This document shows positions 12,829 through 29,805 of a stretch of DNA of 64,000 bases, piece after piece. Each line of letters begins with the position of its first letter. Position 1 is the first letter of the stretch. The notes beneath the pieces were generated by a model. That model worked only from the letters and a program-made list of their open reading frames with translations, was not told where the DNA came from and made no database searches. The position numbers and the translations under genes were made by a program. This DNA comes from Dipetalonema caudispina. Taxonomy: Eukaryota > Nematoda > Chromadorea > Rhabditida > Onchocercidae. The stretch is from the NCBI GenBank assembly GCA_013365325.1, contig JABVXV010000323.1:1-64000 (forward strand), given 5' to 3'.

Positions 12829-14378
12829 ATTCTGCACAGTTCACCTGAACGATAATATGGAGTTTATGACACACTGCGAACAGTATTCTGAAAAAAAAAA
12901 AAGCGAATTACTAATTACAATTTGACAATGACTTTATGTATGACATGCAATCTGTTCAATAGTGAGGAATACTTAGAAAATTTTGCATTGCGCACATTAA
13001 GGTACAATGATATGTATCCTTTGTAGCTGTAAGTAGAACTTTGATCATTTATCTATAACTTTATACTAGACAACATAAATAATTATAGTACAGCAATGGT
13101 TAGACAGATGTGTCGACTTCATCATATAATTACTTATGCAGTGATAATCATTGAAATGCGACAATGGAACTTTTATAAGACATGGTCACTGTGGCAAAAC
13201 ACCAAGCACAACATTTAAAATTTAGCCAAAAATTATTTCACCGGAAAGAAAGATTTGAAGCGAAATTTTTATGATCTTGTAGAACTTTTCAAGTCATCTT
13301 GTAAAAATACGCTCTCAGTTCGATACCAAGCTTGCAAAATAAACTTCGCAAAATTTTTATCTACTCGAAGTATGATTTGTGTTTCTTGCTCTCGACTGCT
13401 GCAACATTATCTGATACTATACTAACACCTTTTAGTAACATTAATAGCAGCATAAGATGGATGGATAGACAATTTTCCTGCATTTTTGAGTGGAACTAAA
13501 GGAAGAAAAAGATAACACGCATAATAAAGAAGAAGTGATAGAGGAGAACTTCATATCGTAATATAACAAAAGAAAATAGAATTGAAAATACTGTTATTGG
13601 AGATGCACCACATTGTACAAATGTAAATCCAACAATAACTCTATACTTCCACCACGTTGATGAAGTTTCTTGCCTTTAAGAACTTAAACTTCAAATTGGC
13701 TACCGATATTGGAGCACACAAAAACAAAAAGGAAATGGAAAATTAACAATTCAGTGGAACCAACTGAAGTGAAACATATTTTTAAATAGGTTCCGTCATT
13801 ACTCTTTATAACTAATTTGAGGAAATATAAATAGACCAGAAGTTTCAAGCAAACTGAGAATATACTAGCTAACTCGAGGTTGAATAAATCCGCTACTCTT
13901 ACATAACGCGGACAATTCTAAAATAGTGAATATACAAATTGGGACCCTCTTGGTTAGACAGTTTTAAACTGATATGTAACTAATTCTATCTCACCATTCT
14001 CTCGACACCATTTAGCCTGGCAATCTAGTATAATGATAATGCTAACTGCCTTAAAATATACATTCGAAGCAAAAATATATAACTAATATTATAGCAGAAA
14101 TAAATTTTCTCTAATATGCATGGAAATTTGAATAAGAAAAAATATAAAAATCAGTAAAGACAAGATCAGAAGACATCTTAACACCTAAGGAATCAGTTTA
14201 ATTACAGTATAACTATCACTAAACTATTTTACAGAAATAATAGCAGGAACATTTGTATCAAATAATTTCGTAATAATTGAGGTTATGCAAACTATAACTT
14301 CATTACATACTATCGATGAAGAATAAAAGTGAAAAGAAACAACAAGAAAAATGACACCTTCTACCATATTGTGCACAG
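12829..14378. other. Intergenic gap between two minus-strand genes
   Basis: This holds the 3' flank of the reductase gene and the 5' flank of RPC9. I found no exon-like frame with splice signals. Same-strand order with 1.5 kb between coding regions is compatible with a loose operon, but nothing here proves one. Confidence 0.45.
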
Positions 14379-18264
<3,886 letters not shown>

Positions 18265-19484
18265 TCATTTACACACTGTGGTTAAATACGAAATCAACCA
18301 AAACAAAAAGAAAACCCATTTTATTTTTGATGTTTCTGAAATCAAATTCCAGTCAAATAACAAAATAGTTTGAAATTTATGAAGAACGAAACAATACGAT
18401 AATACTGGATGTGCAAAAACTGGTACATTATACTTAATGCAAATCTGAATAATTTGGATATGATGGCGTAACAATATGAATCATTGTATGATTGTACATT
18501 ATTTCAATTATTTTAATAAAAAGTTCATAAATCGCTCATAAAATTTCATCCACTTCATTCTCCTTACTTTACCAATGAATAAATTAAACTACTATCTTCT
18601 TATTTTTATCCTAAAATGGAAATGCTTTTAGGAGCACATGATGTTCAAACTAGAACCGCAATAAAACAGAAACAAAGGGTCTCAATTCACAAATGGTTGA
18701 TTTCTTTTCACAAATGATAAATGATGATGATGAATCATCATGAATAATTTACTTTAATATTGAATTCTTTACATGCAAACAAATCATTATCATGCGCTAA
18801 TTCATTTGTCGTTTTGTCGGTATTTCTACACCATTCATTTCTCCTTTCATAGTTTATTTTAACAGTAAAAATTCCCTTATTTTCTTCAAACTTTTCGAGA
18901 AATTTTGTCTAGTTTGACTAAAATAGGATGAAATAGGGGAATATAATTTAAGTTATGCCAAAACATGTTAACTTTCACAATTTCCCCAAATAAAAGACGA
19001 AAAAAAAATTGCATTACAATAGGAGAATAGAGGGATGAGAAAGCATATGGGTTATATACATTGCGATGAATGGAAAAATGAAAAAAAAAAAGATATAGTA
19101 TAAGCGAAAAGAAATTGAAAAAAAGTGATGAGTGAGTAAAATCTAGGGTAGAGAAATGTCCGATATTTGATGAAGTCGAATAGATGTAGTGTGTTTGAAT
19201 ATATGTTTAAGAGAGTGGAAAAAAAAAATCATGAAGACAAAGAGTTGACAAGAATAACGCCGATAACATATACATGTAAAACGATAACAAATAGATCCAT
19301 AAGAATAAGAAACAATTCAATGAGGTGACAGGAAAGAAAAACAAAAAATTGACCTTAATTTCTATATATCATAGTGAATGTCTTACAAATCTTTATAAGA
19401 TATCATTATTTTATACGTAGTATTCTAAAATGTTTCGTTTATTCAGTGTTTTAGCATTATTTGTAATACGTAAAGATTAAGAAA
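18265..19484. other. Intergenic, AT-rich
   Basis: This is the 5' flank of the reductase gene. It contains purine-rich A/G tracts (19020-19350) and a short ATG-ATG-ATG tract near 18720. I see no exon. Confidence 0.45.
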
Positions 19485-19960
19485 TCAATCGACATGTGGA
19501 AGTACAACGTATTCATGTTCCGCTGCTATTTTCAACGCACTACGAGGAACTTCAAGAAAGTAACAAACCTGTGGCAGCCAAATATCTAAAGCAATTGTTA
19601 TTAACGTTGTAATATATACAATTAATAATTGAATGCGATAATGGGTAAATATTCTTCTGACATATTTTAAAATTTAAAATATAACGCAACATAATCTTGG
19701 TGAACCCACGTAATTTGAGGTCATTAAATGACATCAATCACAAAGTGGGAGAATATAAAACAGCACTAAATGAAAATCAACAAAGACAACATAATTCATT
19801 AATGCCAATTAAATATACTGCTTCTTTCCAGTCAGAGTGACACAGCGAAACTTTCAATTTCTTTTGCAACAAATCTTTCCCATGATGCTGATTTGACGAT
19901 TTTGATAATGTTTAGTTGGTTGCGAGAATTTTTCCTTTGTCTTGAGGTTATATTTCAAAT
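19485..19960 (-). CDS. 3' exons of an unidentified minus-strand gene (5' part not found)
   Basis: The exon 19485-19568 follows CCACAG and reads CYFLEVPRSALKIAAEHEYV, then six more residues to a TGA. Its base composition is clearly less AT-rich than its surroundings. A preceding exon ending at 19844 reads KIVKSASWERFVAKEIESFA. Its donor, GCT/GTGTCA, is phase 0 and joins the last exon in frame. The 5' edge of that exon is near 19930-19945 but is not fixed. Further upstream a coding-like piece lies at about 21900-22015 (minus), reading GTNFRHHSENCLAFDTLRIDF. I recognise no family. Confidence 0.4.
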
Positions 19961-22900
19961 TATACAATTATTACTTGGTTATAATGAAATTTGACTTAAA
20001 TTACTCTGATAAGTCATGATATGAAATTAACTGCTATTTACTGATATAAAATGATTTATGTTTATGAATTTTTAAATAGATAAAAAAATATTGCTATATG
20101 GTAGTCTTTGCAGTGGTGAAAACGAAAAAATTAATGATTTGATTTTTCAAAATATATGTTATAAAAAAACCATTATTTACAAAAAGTATTTCCCTCACCG
20201 AAATCCCTTAATTTCTATTATTTCCTTATTTCTTATTCCTGTTATCTTTTACCCAAACTTCAAATGCATTTTTCATTTGCTTAAAATAAAGCGATGAAAC
20301 TTCTGGGATTAATACATCGAGGTAAGCTTCTCAAATTTACGAAAATTCAGGTAAATAACATCGTTTAGACAACGAAATAAACAGTTTTTGAATCAATAAA
20401 ATTCAAAAAAAAAAAAAAAACTTATGAATTGGTTTCTTCTCTCATACAATTACTACTAATAATAAATGAAACTATACAAATTTTACTTATTATTCAAAAA
20501 TAACAATCTTAAAATTTTTCTATATTGCAACATAGCATCCCAAATAAACTATAAATATTTTATAGAAATGAAATAAAATAAAAGTCTTTCAAAACCTTTT
20601 AAAGAATATATTATAATATACCAGCTGACTAGAAGTTTTTTCCCTTCTTTCTAATTTACTGATGTTGAAATTGTGCAAAAGCATTTGTTGTCATAACAAA
20701 AACAAAGAATGAAGAAAGAAAATGCATAGTTTCTTCATTTCTTTAGTATATCTATCTTTTCCTTCTTTCTTATATTTGATTGATATTTCCTGCAGTAAGT
20801 GAATATATTTAGATACATTGCTGGAGGAAGTAATTCTTATCTTTTATAAATTATTATATCTATCTATTATGACAAAAGATGGAGAAAGACGCTTTCGTAT
20901 GTTTTTTTCTTTTTCATAAATAATTAAAATCAACAAATGAAAGATGTTTGAAATATGCTTTTTAATTATTACTAACAGCCTTTGATTTAATAATGATTTA
21001 CTGAATAATGATCCACCGAAATATTTATGTTGGAAAAAGCTGAGATTGAAATTATCCTACGTTCTAATCATTCATTCTTTATGATGTGCAACTTGTTGTC
21101 CTTATTTGTTGGAATTCAATAAATATTGTCATCTATGCCATTTTGTCGTCTTTAATTTATCTCTCTAAAAAAAGTTCAAATTCAAATAATTCTCTTTATT
21201 TTCTAAAATATTTCATTCATCTTATACATGGGAAAAAATCTCTTTGTATACCAAATGTTTGACATTAAATTTGAATGCAAATTTTGAACACGAATTTCAG
21301 TTTCCTTATAAATCTGAAGCAAAATTTAATGGTGTAAAAAAATAATTTTGCAAATCACACACTAAATACACAAAACTTTGTACTGATCAGTTTCAAATTA
21401 TTTTACTAATAATAACCATTTTAATGTAAGTTCAAAGTACAGCGTCATAAAGCAAATAATTTCTTAGCATATTCCATTTTAATAATTCGATTTAAATAAA
21501 TAACAACTTTCTTCCATCTTTAAATGAATGATACGTTCAATATCATTTCTTCATCTAATCCATCTGTTTGACAAATTTCTTCATCAACGTTAGATGATTG
21601 AGAAGAAAAATGAGAAAGGGAAGTATTCGAATTTTTGTTTTCATATTAAGATCGTTTAAATTTAAGAATTTGATTAATGATAAATGAATTGCAGCAAAAT
21701 TCATTAAATTTATTTGCAAAATAAAAGTGTTAAAGTAAATAATATTCTGTAGAGAAGAAAATTGCAAAAAAAAAAGAAAAAAGAAGAGATAGAAAGAAAG
21801 AAGAAATGAGAATAGTACTTATTATTATGAAATTATCAAGCATAGAGAGTAAATGTCAGCATGGAAAGAGTGTGGGACGATAAGTTGAAAAGTGTTAGGA
21901 AAATTAAAGGTATGAGGCGTATATGATTGCTTTACGATACGGACTGACGAAATCAATCCTTAAAGTATCAAATGCAAGACAATTTTCGGAATGATGCCGG
22001 AAATTTGTACCTGTCTCTTTCGCTACTTTGGAGATATTTTTCTTAAATGTTTGAATATTCTAAAAACATCATTGATAAGGCGAAAGTTTGGATGGATAAG
22101 TTTTGAATGAAAAAAGTATGAATTGGTGATTTATATGATTTGTCGTTAAATTCATAAAAATAATATTTCCTATCATTTATCTGTAAAAAAATCGAAAAAT
22201 GATTTATGATAATAATTCATATTAATTTTACTTTTCTTTTCCTTAATGTAGGAGCAAATCACTATTGTTTACGAATTATTTTATCATATTTGAAAGTTCT
22301 ATAATGCCTCCTTCTTTTCTAAATTACCATTATGTTATTGTTAATGAAAATAAATGGTTGAATAGCATCAACTACAAACAATCTACCCATCATTCTCCTC
22401 AATTATTATTTATTTTAAGAAACTATTATGAGCAGTTAGCAAGCCATTCCGGTTTCGTGTCTTAATTTATGGACCTTATGATTAATAATAATTGCAGAAA
22501 GATTTAATTATGAATTTTTGAGGAAATAGGAATTTTTAATGCAAAATGACAATTAAAATAAAATTACCCAACTCTTATTTTGAGGGTTCATCTCAAATGT
22601 TGCTGCTGAAATTTAATCTTGTAAATTGGAGATATAAATTGAATTAAATTGGTTATTGCAAATAAAAGTGATTAATAATAAATAAAAATAAGGATTAATA
22701 ATATCATCCAAATATCTGAGTAATTTTGCATCGAACATAAATTAAATAACATTCCATCCCCCATTTTTTCAACAATTTTTTCCTACATTTAGGAAAAATT
22801 GAAGGCGAGCAAATTCTCTAAATCCGAATGAGAAATTTCTTGTTATTCGATGCAGTTTATTTTAATCCAATGAAAAGAAGCGCCTAATGCATATTATATA

Positions 22901-25900
22901 ATTCAATAAAAATTGAAATTTAGGTTTTAGAATTCACATTTTAACAAAGCCAAACCTAAGGCAACATATAATGGTATCGGAAAAATATTATGAAGGAGAA
23001 TAAAAAAGATTTATATCTCGCTTCCGCAGATGTATAAATTTTAGAAGTCTTATCTTATTTGACTTATCTGTGTAATCTAAATCAAAGAATGTTTATTGCT
23101 TTCTGCATACATTACTATACTTAATTAATATCAAAATTTAAAAAACACTAATTCTCAAATAATTCTAAACCTGTTCAAATGAAAAATTTAAATTTTCTCA
23201 TGTAATTTAAAAATCTTGCCTTCTTAATTTTTTCTCTTCACCCTCTTTTCTCACCTCCATTCGCCGTTTCTCCTTCCACTTAACTTTAATACCTTAAAAA
23301 GGACAATTTATAAGGTTTAAGCAATATGCGATATCTTTTCTTGAAATATTAAATGAAAAAGCTGTGAAAGTTATATTATTCTTTTAATATATGCAATAGT
23401 AAGAGAAACATCTTTGATTATAAAAATAAAAAATTTCAAGATTTAATCTTTTTTGAAGCAAAAAAGACGAATTTCTAACATAATGCTTTTTTCCTTTTTA
23501 ACCTTTTTACGATTGTAATAAGCTGGAAAAAATAGATTGTTGTAGTGATTATTCTTGTAAATTAATTCATTTGTCAAATAGGATGACCGTGTCATGCAAA
23601 ACGATAGGAAATATTTTTTTAGCTATGTTTGAATAAATTTTTAAGATTTGACAAATTTTTGGAACATTTGAGTGCTGAAAACTTAAAACTCTATCGAATT
23701 ATATTTGGTTTATTTTAGAAATGATTTGACAAAATTGTATTAGTCGGTAGAATAATTCTCTTAATAACACACTTCATAACTTTATCAAAATTACTTCAAA
23801 AATTTGGAGCCCTTTTTAAGAATATAGCAAAAAATTCAGTCCTGAAATAAATTTAATCATTTTAGTTCAGAATATTAAACATTAGTGAAATCGTAGTATA
23901 AATTTCGTATAAATTAATCCATTTTTGAACTAACTAAAGTATTGAAAGTTCAAGTTTGGCAAAATTGGTTATTCTATGCCGACGTTTAAACTACCAACCT
24001 CCTATTAAGATTTAAATTACCTGTTAAAAATATTTTTACTTAATTCAAATTGACGAAGCTAGCAAGCGATTGATGTTAAAATTAAAAGAGAAATGAAGTC
24101 ATAAAAAAGATGACTGATATCCATCGATAAATACATTTATCATGCAACGATTTAGATATTAGTAATTCAGCTTAATCCACAAGTGAAGTTAATTTTTAAT
24201 AAGAAATCACATAAAATATACTTTAGTAAAGTAATTTTGTTCCAATGCTTCAAATCCACTTAAGATTATGTTAATCATATTTCAGTTTGTTACTAATTTA
24301 ATCTAAGAAGACAATAATCTATTTGATAAAAGAAATTTTTCGCAATATCCATAGAACAGTCAAATTTATTTTATCCCATAAAATACTAAATAAAAATTAG
24401 CACAATTTTAGGCAAATAATATTAAGTAGTAAGACTATTTAATTGCCACGAAAACTATTGATGCAAATTAAAAGGATGAGAATTTTGAAATTATGATTTT
24501 AACAAAAATAAAAATAATAGCTATAAATCTTCAAGAGTATTCTGGTGGTTATCACATGTTGTTCACTTGAAGCTACAATGGTCAGAAGTGATTTTTTAAA
24601 AAGGGAAAAGTTTACCGGAAGAAAAACATATGAAGTGAGTTTTCAAACTATTGATAAGGTAACATAAAAAATATTATCAGTTTTAACTCACTATTATGGA
24701 TAATTTGAAATTAACATCGAGATATTTATGACGAAACAAATAAATCAGCCAATATGAACAAAAATTTTAAGATCTGTCAGCATTCATTATATTATGAGAA
24801 TATTTATAAGAAGTTACTGTATTATCGGAATATTTTTGAGCTATATTTTTTTAAAATTCGAATGTCAATTAGGTAGCATATGAATACAGAAGTAATCAAC
24901 TCTCATCCTCTTCCGTATATACTTTTTGCAAAAAATTGTATGTAAGATATTAGATCAAAATACATTACATATGGGCCAAACAAATTCCCATAACCTTTTT
25001 TATATTTGAATTTTAATCCTCACACCTTACTGAATTTTAATCCTTCTATCGTTTGTAGACGTTTGAATATTACTTATGGAAGCTTATTTATGTTTAATCA
25101 TCTCATGCTTCCTTGCGTTCTTAAGTGAACTTCAATCTTAGATAATAAATAAGTATCATCAATATGACATTTATTTTAAAAGTATTTTGCTTCTCAGAAA
25201 GAAAGAGGATTCACAGGAAGACAGAGGACGGGGAGCGGGGGGAAGAGGGGTATATTACAAGTAACTTTAACTCAGTTGAATATATGATCGAGTAAATTCC
25301 AGTCCCTCCTTGAATTAGTTGTGTAATAATTTTTAAATGTGTTTGCAATTTTCAAATTGTTTTAATAGGTGATTCCATGTATCGCTGCAGTAAATAGGTC
25401 TATCCGCCATTTATTCGTTCAGCGTCATTCATTCACTATTTAGTTTACATTTCGTTTAAAGGACAACTTGAAAAATCGTTTCAACCGATCTTCGATCAAT
25501 AATTGACAATCATCTCAATAAACCACTTCATTACAAAAGTATGTTTTTCATCTTTATTTTTAATATTTCTTCAAATCTATGAGGATAAATTTGATATCTC
25601 ATAGAAGTAATAAGAATAAGCAAAAAATGGAAGTGGAAAAAAAGTATATGTGACAAGTGGAAAATTTTGAGATAACAAACTTGATAATATCATTTGTAGT
25701 TACTCAAAAATTTTGATCAAATCATATTTACCAATTATATTTATTAATTGGTTAAATTTAAAAATTTGAGTTAAAAAAATAAAAACTAAGTTACCGTTAG
25801 CCAATCTTTGTGTCGAAAATAGATGTTTAGCTTTTTGCAACTTGATTGAAATACTTTACTAAATAATTTTAATTTTCTATGTGAAATTGATATTCGCTAC

Positions 25901-26041
25901 CGTGATTTGAGCAATTCTTGTGCAGTGAAAGAAAAGAAGAAGTAATAACGTTTATCATTTCTTTCTGCTTACTTTTTTGAAATTTCGTTTCAGTTTTCCC
26001 CTGTTAGAAGAAAAAAAAAAACGTTACAGATCATTTAAACG
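19961..26041. other. Gene-poor, extremely AT-rich stretch
   Basis: Long A and T tracts and dense stops dominate on both strands. The only exceptions I saw are the minus-strand coding-like piece at about 21900-22015 and the G-rich patch at 25230-25250. The short open frames here (20091, 21555, 22265) are rich in Ile, Phe, Asn and Lys and have no splice context, so I read them as chance. Confidence 0.45.
25230..25250 (+). other. G-rich tract with possible G-quadruplex potential
   Basis: Within many kilobases of A/T-dominated sequence, a purine run holds GGGG, AGC, GGGGGG, AAGA and GGGG close together, followed by TATA. Three G-runs of four or more, the middle one long enough to split, could in principle form a two- or three-layer quadruplex. 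It lies about 0.8 kb upstream of the small membrane-protein gene at 26042. Confidence 0.5.
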
Positions 26042-26383
26042 ATGTTTACACTGCCGTTGTTTATTCACTTAGCCATATCGATAATACTTTATTTGGTTGG
26101 CATAACAATTAGCATACGGATATGGCATTTGTTCCCAAAAAGAGTGAGTGAAATATTTATTTAAGTAAGATATTTACGTAGCAAAATTTATTACTGTATT
26201 TAAATCTGATCGTATTAAATTATAAAATTTTAATAATTATAAATTAGATACTTTAGGAAGCAGTGAATCAGTTTTTTCTTTCTTTTTCAGCCTATGTTAA
26301 AAGTCCAAAGTGGTGAACAGAAAGTGGCAGAAAATGATGGTATTCGGATAGTAATCAATGACTTTAAAGTATTGCTAACATAA
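26042..26383 (+). CDS. 64-residue single-pass membrane protein, unknown
   Basis: Two exons, 26042-26143 and 26291-26383, join in phase 0 across a GTGAGT...TTTTTCAG intron and give 64 residues. Residues 5-30 form one hydrophobic helix (FIHLAISIILYLVGITISI) flanked by IRIWHLFPKR on the following side. A short, charged 30-residue tail ends at TAA. Whether the helix is a signal anchor or an uncleaved membrane segment cannot be seen. The gene resembles other micro-membrane proteins in size only, and I recognise no family. Both splice sites are strong and the first exon opens at an ATG, which argues against chance despite the small size. Confidence 0.5.
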
Positions 26384-27147
26384 AATGAACTTCACATATG
26401 ACAATATAATGTGCGCGCATGTTAAATTACTAAACCTTTAGCCAGGTTAATGTATGTTTGCTTATCTCATTGAACTATATGCTTTGGTAGAAATTTTGGA
26501 ATAATTACAGTTTTATCAATAATTAAAATTTTGAAATTGCTTAGATTAGATGAACTGATTTGTCTATAATTGTTTCAGCAAATCACAATAATTAATATCC
26601 ACTTTAAGTTAACAATTACTATATTAAATCATTTCCAAAATTTGATAAACAGATAAATTTTTCTTTTTTTTTATTTTCGTTTTTATACTATTTTATCAGA
26701 AGTAAAAGTTTGAAATACCAGTTTCATTTGATAACAATTCAATGGCATAACACGGGAGAAATGATAATGAATTATCTTTTTTATCAAAGTGATTTTGTTC
26801 GATTTTTATTCGAGATTTCACCCTTAGAAAGATGGCGAAAAAATTTTATTTCAGAGATAAATATGTACTGACACCTTTTTACATCATAAGTTTATAATTT
26901 TGGATTTAAATTTTTAGGAATCAAGATTGGTAGGCAACTTAAAAGTCCCAATAATTGATTTGGTACACTGCAAGGCTCAAAAGTAGCTGAAAATGATTTA
27001 CATATTCTTTACAGTCATGCGAACTTTGATGTAGCAACACATAAAGAAACCGTCCGAAATCACTTCTGAAATAGGCTATGATTCTCCAAAAAGGCTTGTT
27101 TTGTAAGCACATTGCATTTCACTTGCAGGCATTCCATTATCGTTGAT
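26384..27147. other. Intergenic, with one minus-strand coding-like frame
   Basis: Mostly AT-rich. On the minus strand, about 26940-27062 reads an uninterrupted frame after TTTCAG that includes GRFLYVLLHQSSHDCKEYV and ends in TAA. It could be the last exon of the minus-strand membrane-protein gene suggested at 27.6-29.0 kb, or chance. Confidence 0.3.
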
Positions 27148-27293
27148 AAGTTTGAAGTTTTCATAGAACACTTTGTCGATTCTAGTTTATTTTCTTCTAT
27201 CTACTTAATAGTTTTAGAGTTACCGTTTTTTTACTATTGAACAACTGAGCGAACAATTTAAATAAAATTTTAAATGCTCGCAGCTAATTAACT
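27148..27293 (+). repeat. Inverted repeat, left arm
   Basis: This arm matches the reverse complement of 29140-29303, at about 90 percent identity by eye outside one indel. The shared core includes TTATTTTCTTCTATCTACTT and ACTATTGAACAACTG. The outer end is AAGTTTGAAG and the inner end is CTAATTAACTA. Confidence 0.8.
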
Positions 27294-27580
27294 AGTTAAA
27301 ATGTAAAACATGTACATAAAAAATTGATTGAAATTTTCTTGAAAAATTAGATTTCTTTGATAAATAAAGCATAATGGCATTAACATTGGCAATAATAGAA
27401 ACAAAGTTTAGTTGAAGGCAATGACATCATTTGTGTGATGACGATCATTCCCTTCGTGTTCTTAATTTTAGGTAATAATTCATAGGTGACACAGTGACGA
27501 ATTCGTTTGTTGTAGATGAAGTGTAGAGGAATATGAAATAGCAATTGATAAGAATATTCACGTAGATATCAGCCATTTCA

Positions 27581-28029
27581 TCAATCAAGGCGATCTCCAT
27601 CTGACGCAGGAGTATTTTCTATTTCCATTATGGAATAAACACTGGCACTTTGAATGAAAATTGATATTTCAAAGTGATTCCTGCAAATGAAAATGTAATG
27701 GACTAGGAAACTCCAGAAATTTGACTACGAAACAGTTCCTGGAAATGAAGCAGTGTAGATATGGATCACACTAAAAAGGAAGATAGCACTAACCTTCCGC
27801 TAACTACGGATAAATTGAGACTCGTTTTCTCCAAAATAAAATGAAATAGTTAATTAACTACTACAGACTAATTGTACTAGGAGAAACAATTTACTTCTAC
27901 CTGATATATTTTGGTTTTCACCTGCCATGTTCGACAAAACGCTAATGTATTTGTCGTAAATTGTTGAATATCGCTGTCCAGATCACAAAAATTGTTATCG
28001 GTAGACCGATCATTATACCATTCTGGAAA
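27581..28029 (-). CDS. Exons of an unidentified membrane protein, joins unresolved
   Basis: The exon 27923-28029 follows TTCATTCAG. In one phase it reads NGIMIGLPITIFVIWTAIF, then a polar segment with ISVLSNMA before GTGAAA. The 19-residue hydrophobic run is a clear membrane segment. The exon 27581-27680 follows TCATTTGCAG and reads an acidic C-terminus (SIMEIENTPASDGDRLD) to a TGA. The linking exon is unclear: about 27815-27845 reads KTSLNLSVVSGR between an AG and GTTAGT. A further coding-like piece upstream (about 28980-29030, minus) reads MHFEDFRQCARSIMSIC. A receptor or channel is possible. The exons lie between the two arms of the inverted repeat. Confidence 0.35.
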
Positions 28030-29139
28030 CTGAATGAAAGCGAAAATTTTATATTAGTGCAAGTGGCTGAAATTTATAGATTGTAAGGCATGTAGCAAAT
28101 CAAATTCAATTGCGGAAAAAATATCTTACAGCATGTAATATTGTTTGGCATTTCCAGATTTTTTATATTTTGATAACAAGTGACTTGCTGTAATTAGTTG
28201 GCATATCCCACCACTTACTTAATTTTCCAACTGCTTTCATTATTTTATCTCATATCAAAAAAATTTTTGCTTCACCTTTGTGATCTCTTGCACATTTTCC
28301 AGCTATCTTTCATCACTAATTTAGCTAACAATTAGTCCTTCTTGGCCATCGAATTCCCTTTATCAATTTGCCGTTTCTGTCATATGTTAGATTAGAAATA
28401 ATAGCATTCAAAAATCAGGCCATAATTGTCAAAATGCAAAATATTTGAATGTTCAAGTATTTATATGATTGCATATAAAATGCTTTTGAAAAGAATTATT
28501 AGGAATATTGAACTCAAAGAAACGACTGAATATTTTTTGAACAACAATGAGTAAAAGCGCAACTATACATTGAATTATATATATTTTAAATTTCTATAAA
28601 ATGCTTCTTTCAATAAAAAGCTTTTCTGTAATTCGGTAGACAGTTTTTTTCACACGATTTTGATTTGCATAAAATTAGTGAAGAGATTTTTATCAACTGA
28701 TGAATATCGTCTTACGCTAACTTAATTTTTCAGCATTGTAAGAAAAGATGAAATTTCACTTTTTCATTAGTAAGACAATTCTAATCTATTTGTTTCAATG
28801 TGCTGCAAACAATATCATTCGTTTCATTCAGAAAGAAAGGCACTTAACTATGCTTATGAATAGTCCCATTTTGCTATCATATCATTCTTCCTTTGCACTT
28901 TTGGCTTCAGCCTAGTTTTCAGTATTAAATGATAAGCTACTTGTTACCGATACCCTAATTAAATTGCACAAATACTCATTATCGATCTAGCACACTGGCG
29001 GAAATCTTCAAAGTGCATTTTATATTCTGAAAGTATATTTCATCATAGTATAAGATTGTGATAAAAAGCTGTTGCAGATTTCGGAATCTGTTCCCTAAAA
29101 TTAATGAACTGTCAATTATCTGTTAGTTTATCCAACGAT

Positions 29140-29303
29140 TAGTTAATTAGCATTTAAAATGTTATTTAAATTGTTCGCCCAGTTGTTCAATAGTAAAAAA
29201 ACGATAACTCTAAAACTGTTAAGTAGATAGAAGAAAATAAACTAGAATAAACAAAGTGTCCTATAATCATTTCTTAACTGTTACAATGAAAACTTCAAAC
29301 TTA
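29140..29303 (-). repeat. Inverted repeat, right arm
   Basis: Reverse-complement partner of 27148-27293, separated from it by about 1.85 kb. This arm carries a roughly 20-base insertion relative to the left arm (around 29266-29287). No obvious target-site duplication or transposase frame is visible, so it could be a foldback or MITE-like element or a local inverted duplication. Confidence 0.8.
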
Positions 29304-29805
29304 ATTACTCCTACAGCATAACATTAAAATATGGATTCGTACAATTTCAAAATAAATACATTTGAAATTTCATCGTCAAAATAGTTTGAAACTATTATTC
29401 CGCTCATATATATATCATTCAAAGCGATGATCAGAAAGTTTTTTTCAAATTTCAACAATATAAAGGAAAATTTAACTCAAAATAAGTTTTTTTACTAAGG
29501 TAAGATCGAAGTTTAATTTCTATTGATTTCTTCTGTTAAATAAATAAAAAACTACAGTAAGCGTAGAAAATTTTATTATCATAAATTTGATCGGTTAAAA
29601 AGAAGGGATTCAAAAAATTTGAAACCGATTCGAAAATGAATAAACTACCAATGATACAATTTAATTTGCAACGTATGCACCATTTATATAAAATGCACAT
29701 AGTATCACACACAAAATTTCATTAAAATTTCACTGAAAATTTTACATTTTCATACATGTCATTAAAAATGAAATTTTTTGGAAAAAATTCATAAATAACG
29801 AAAAT

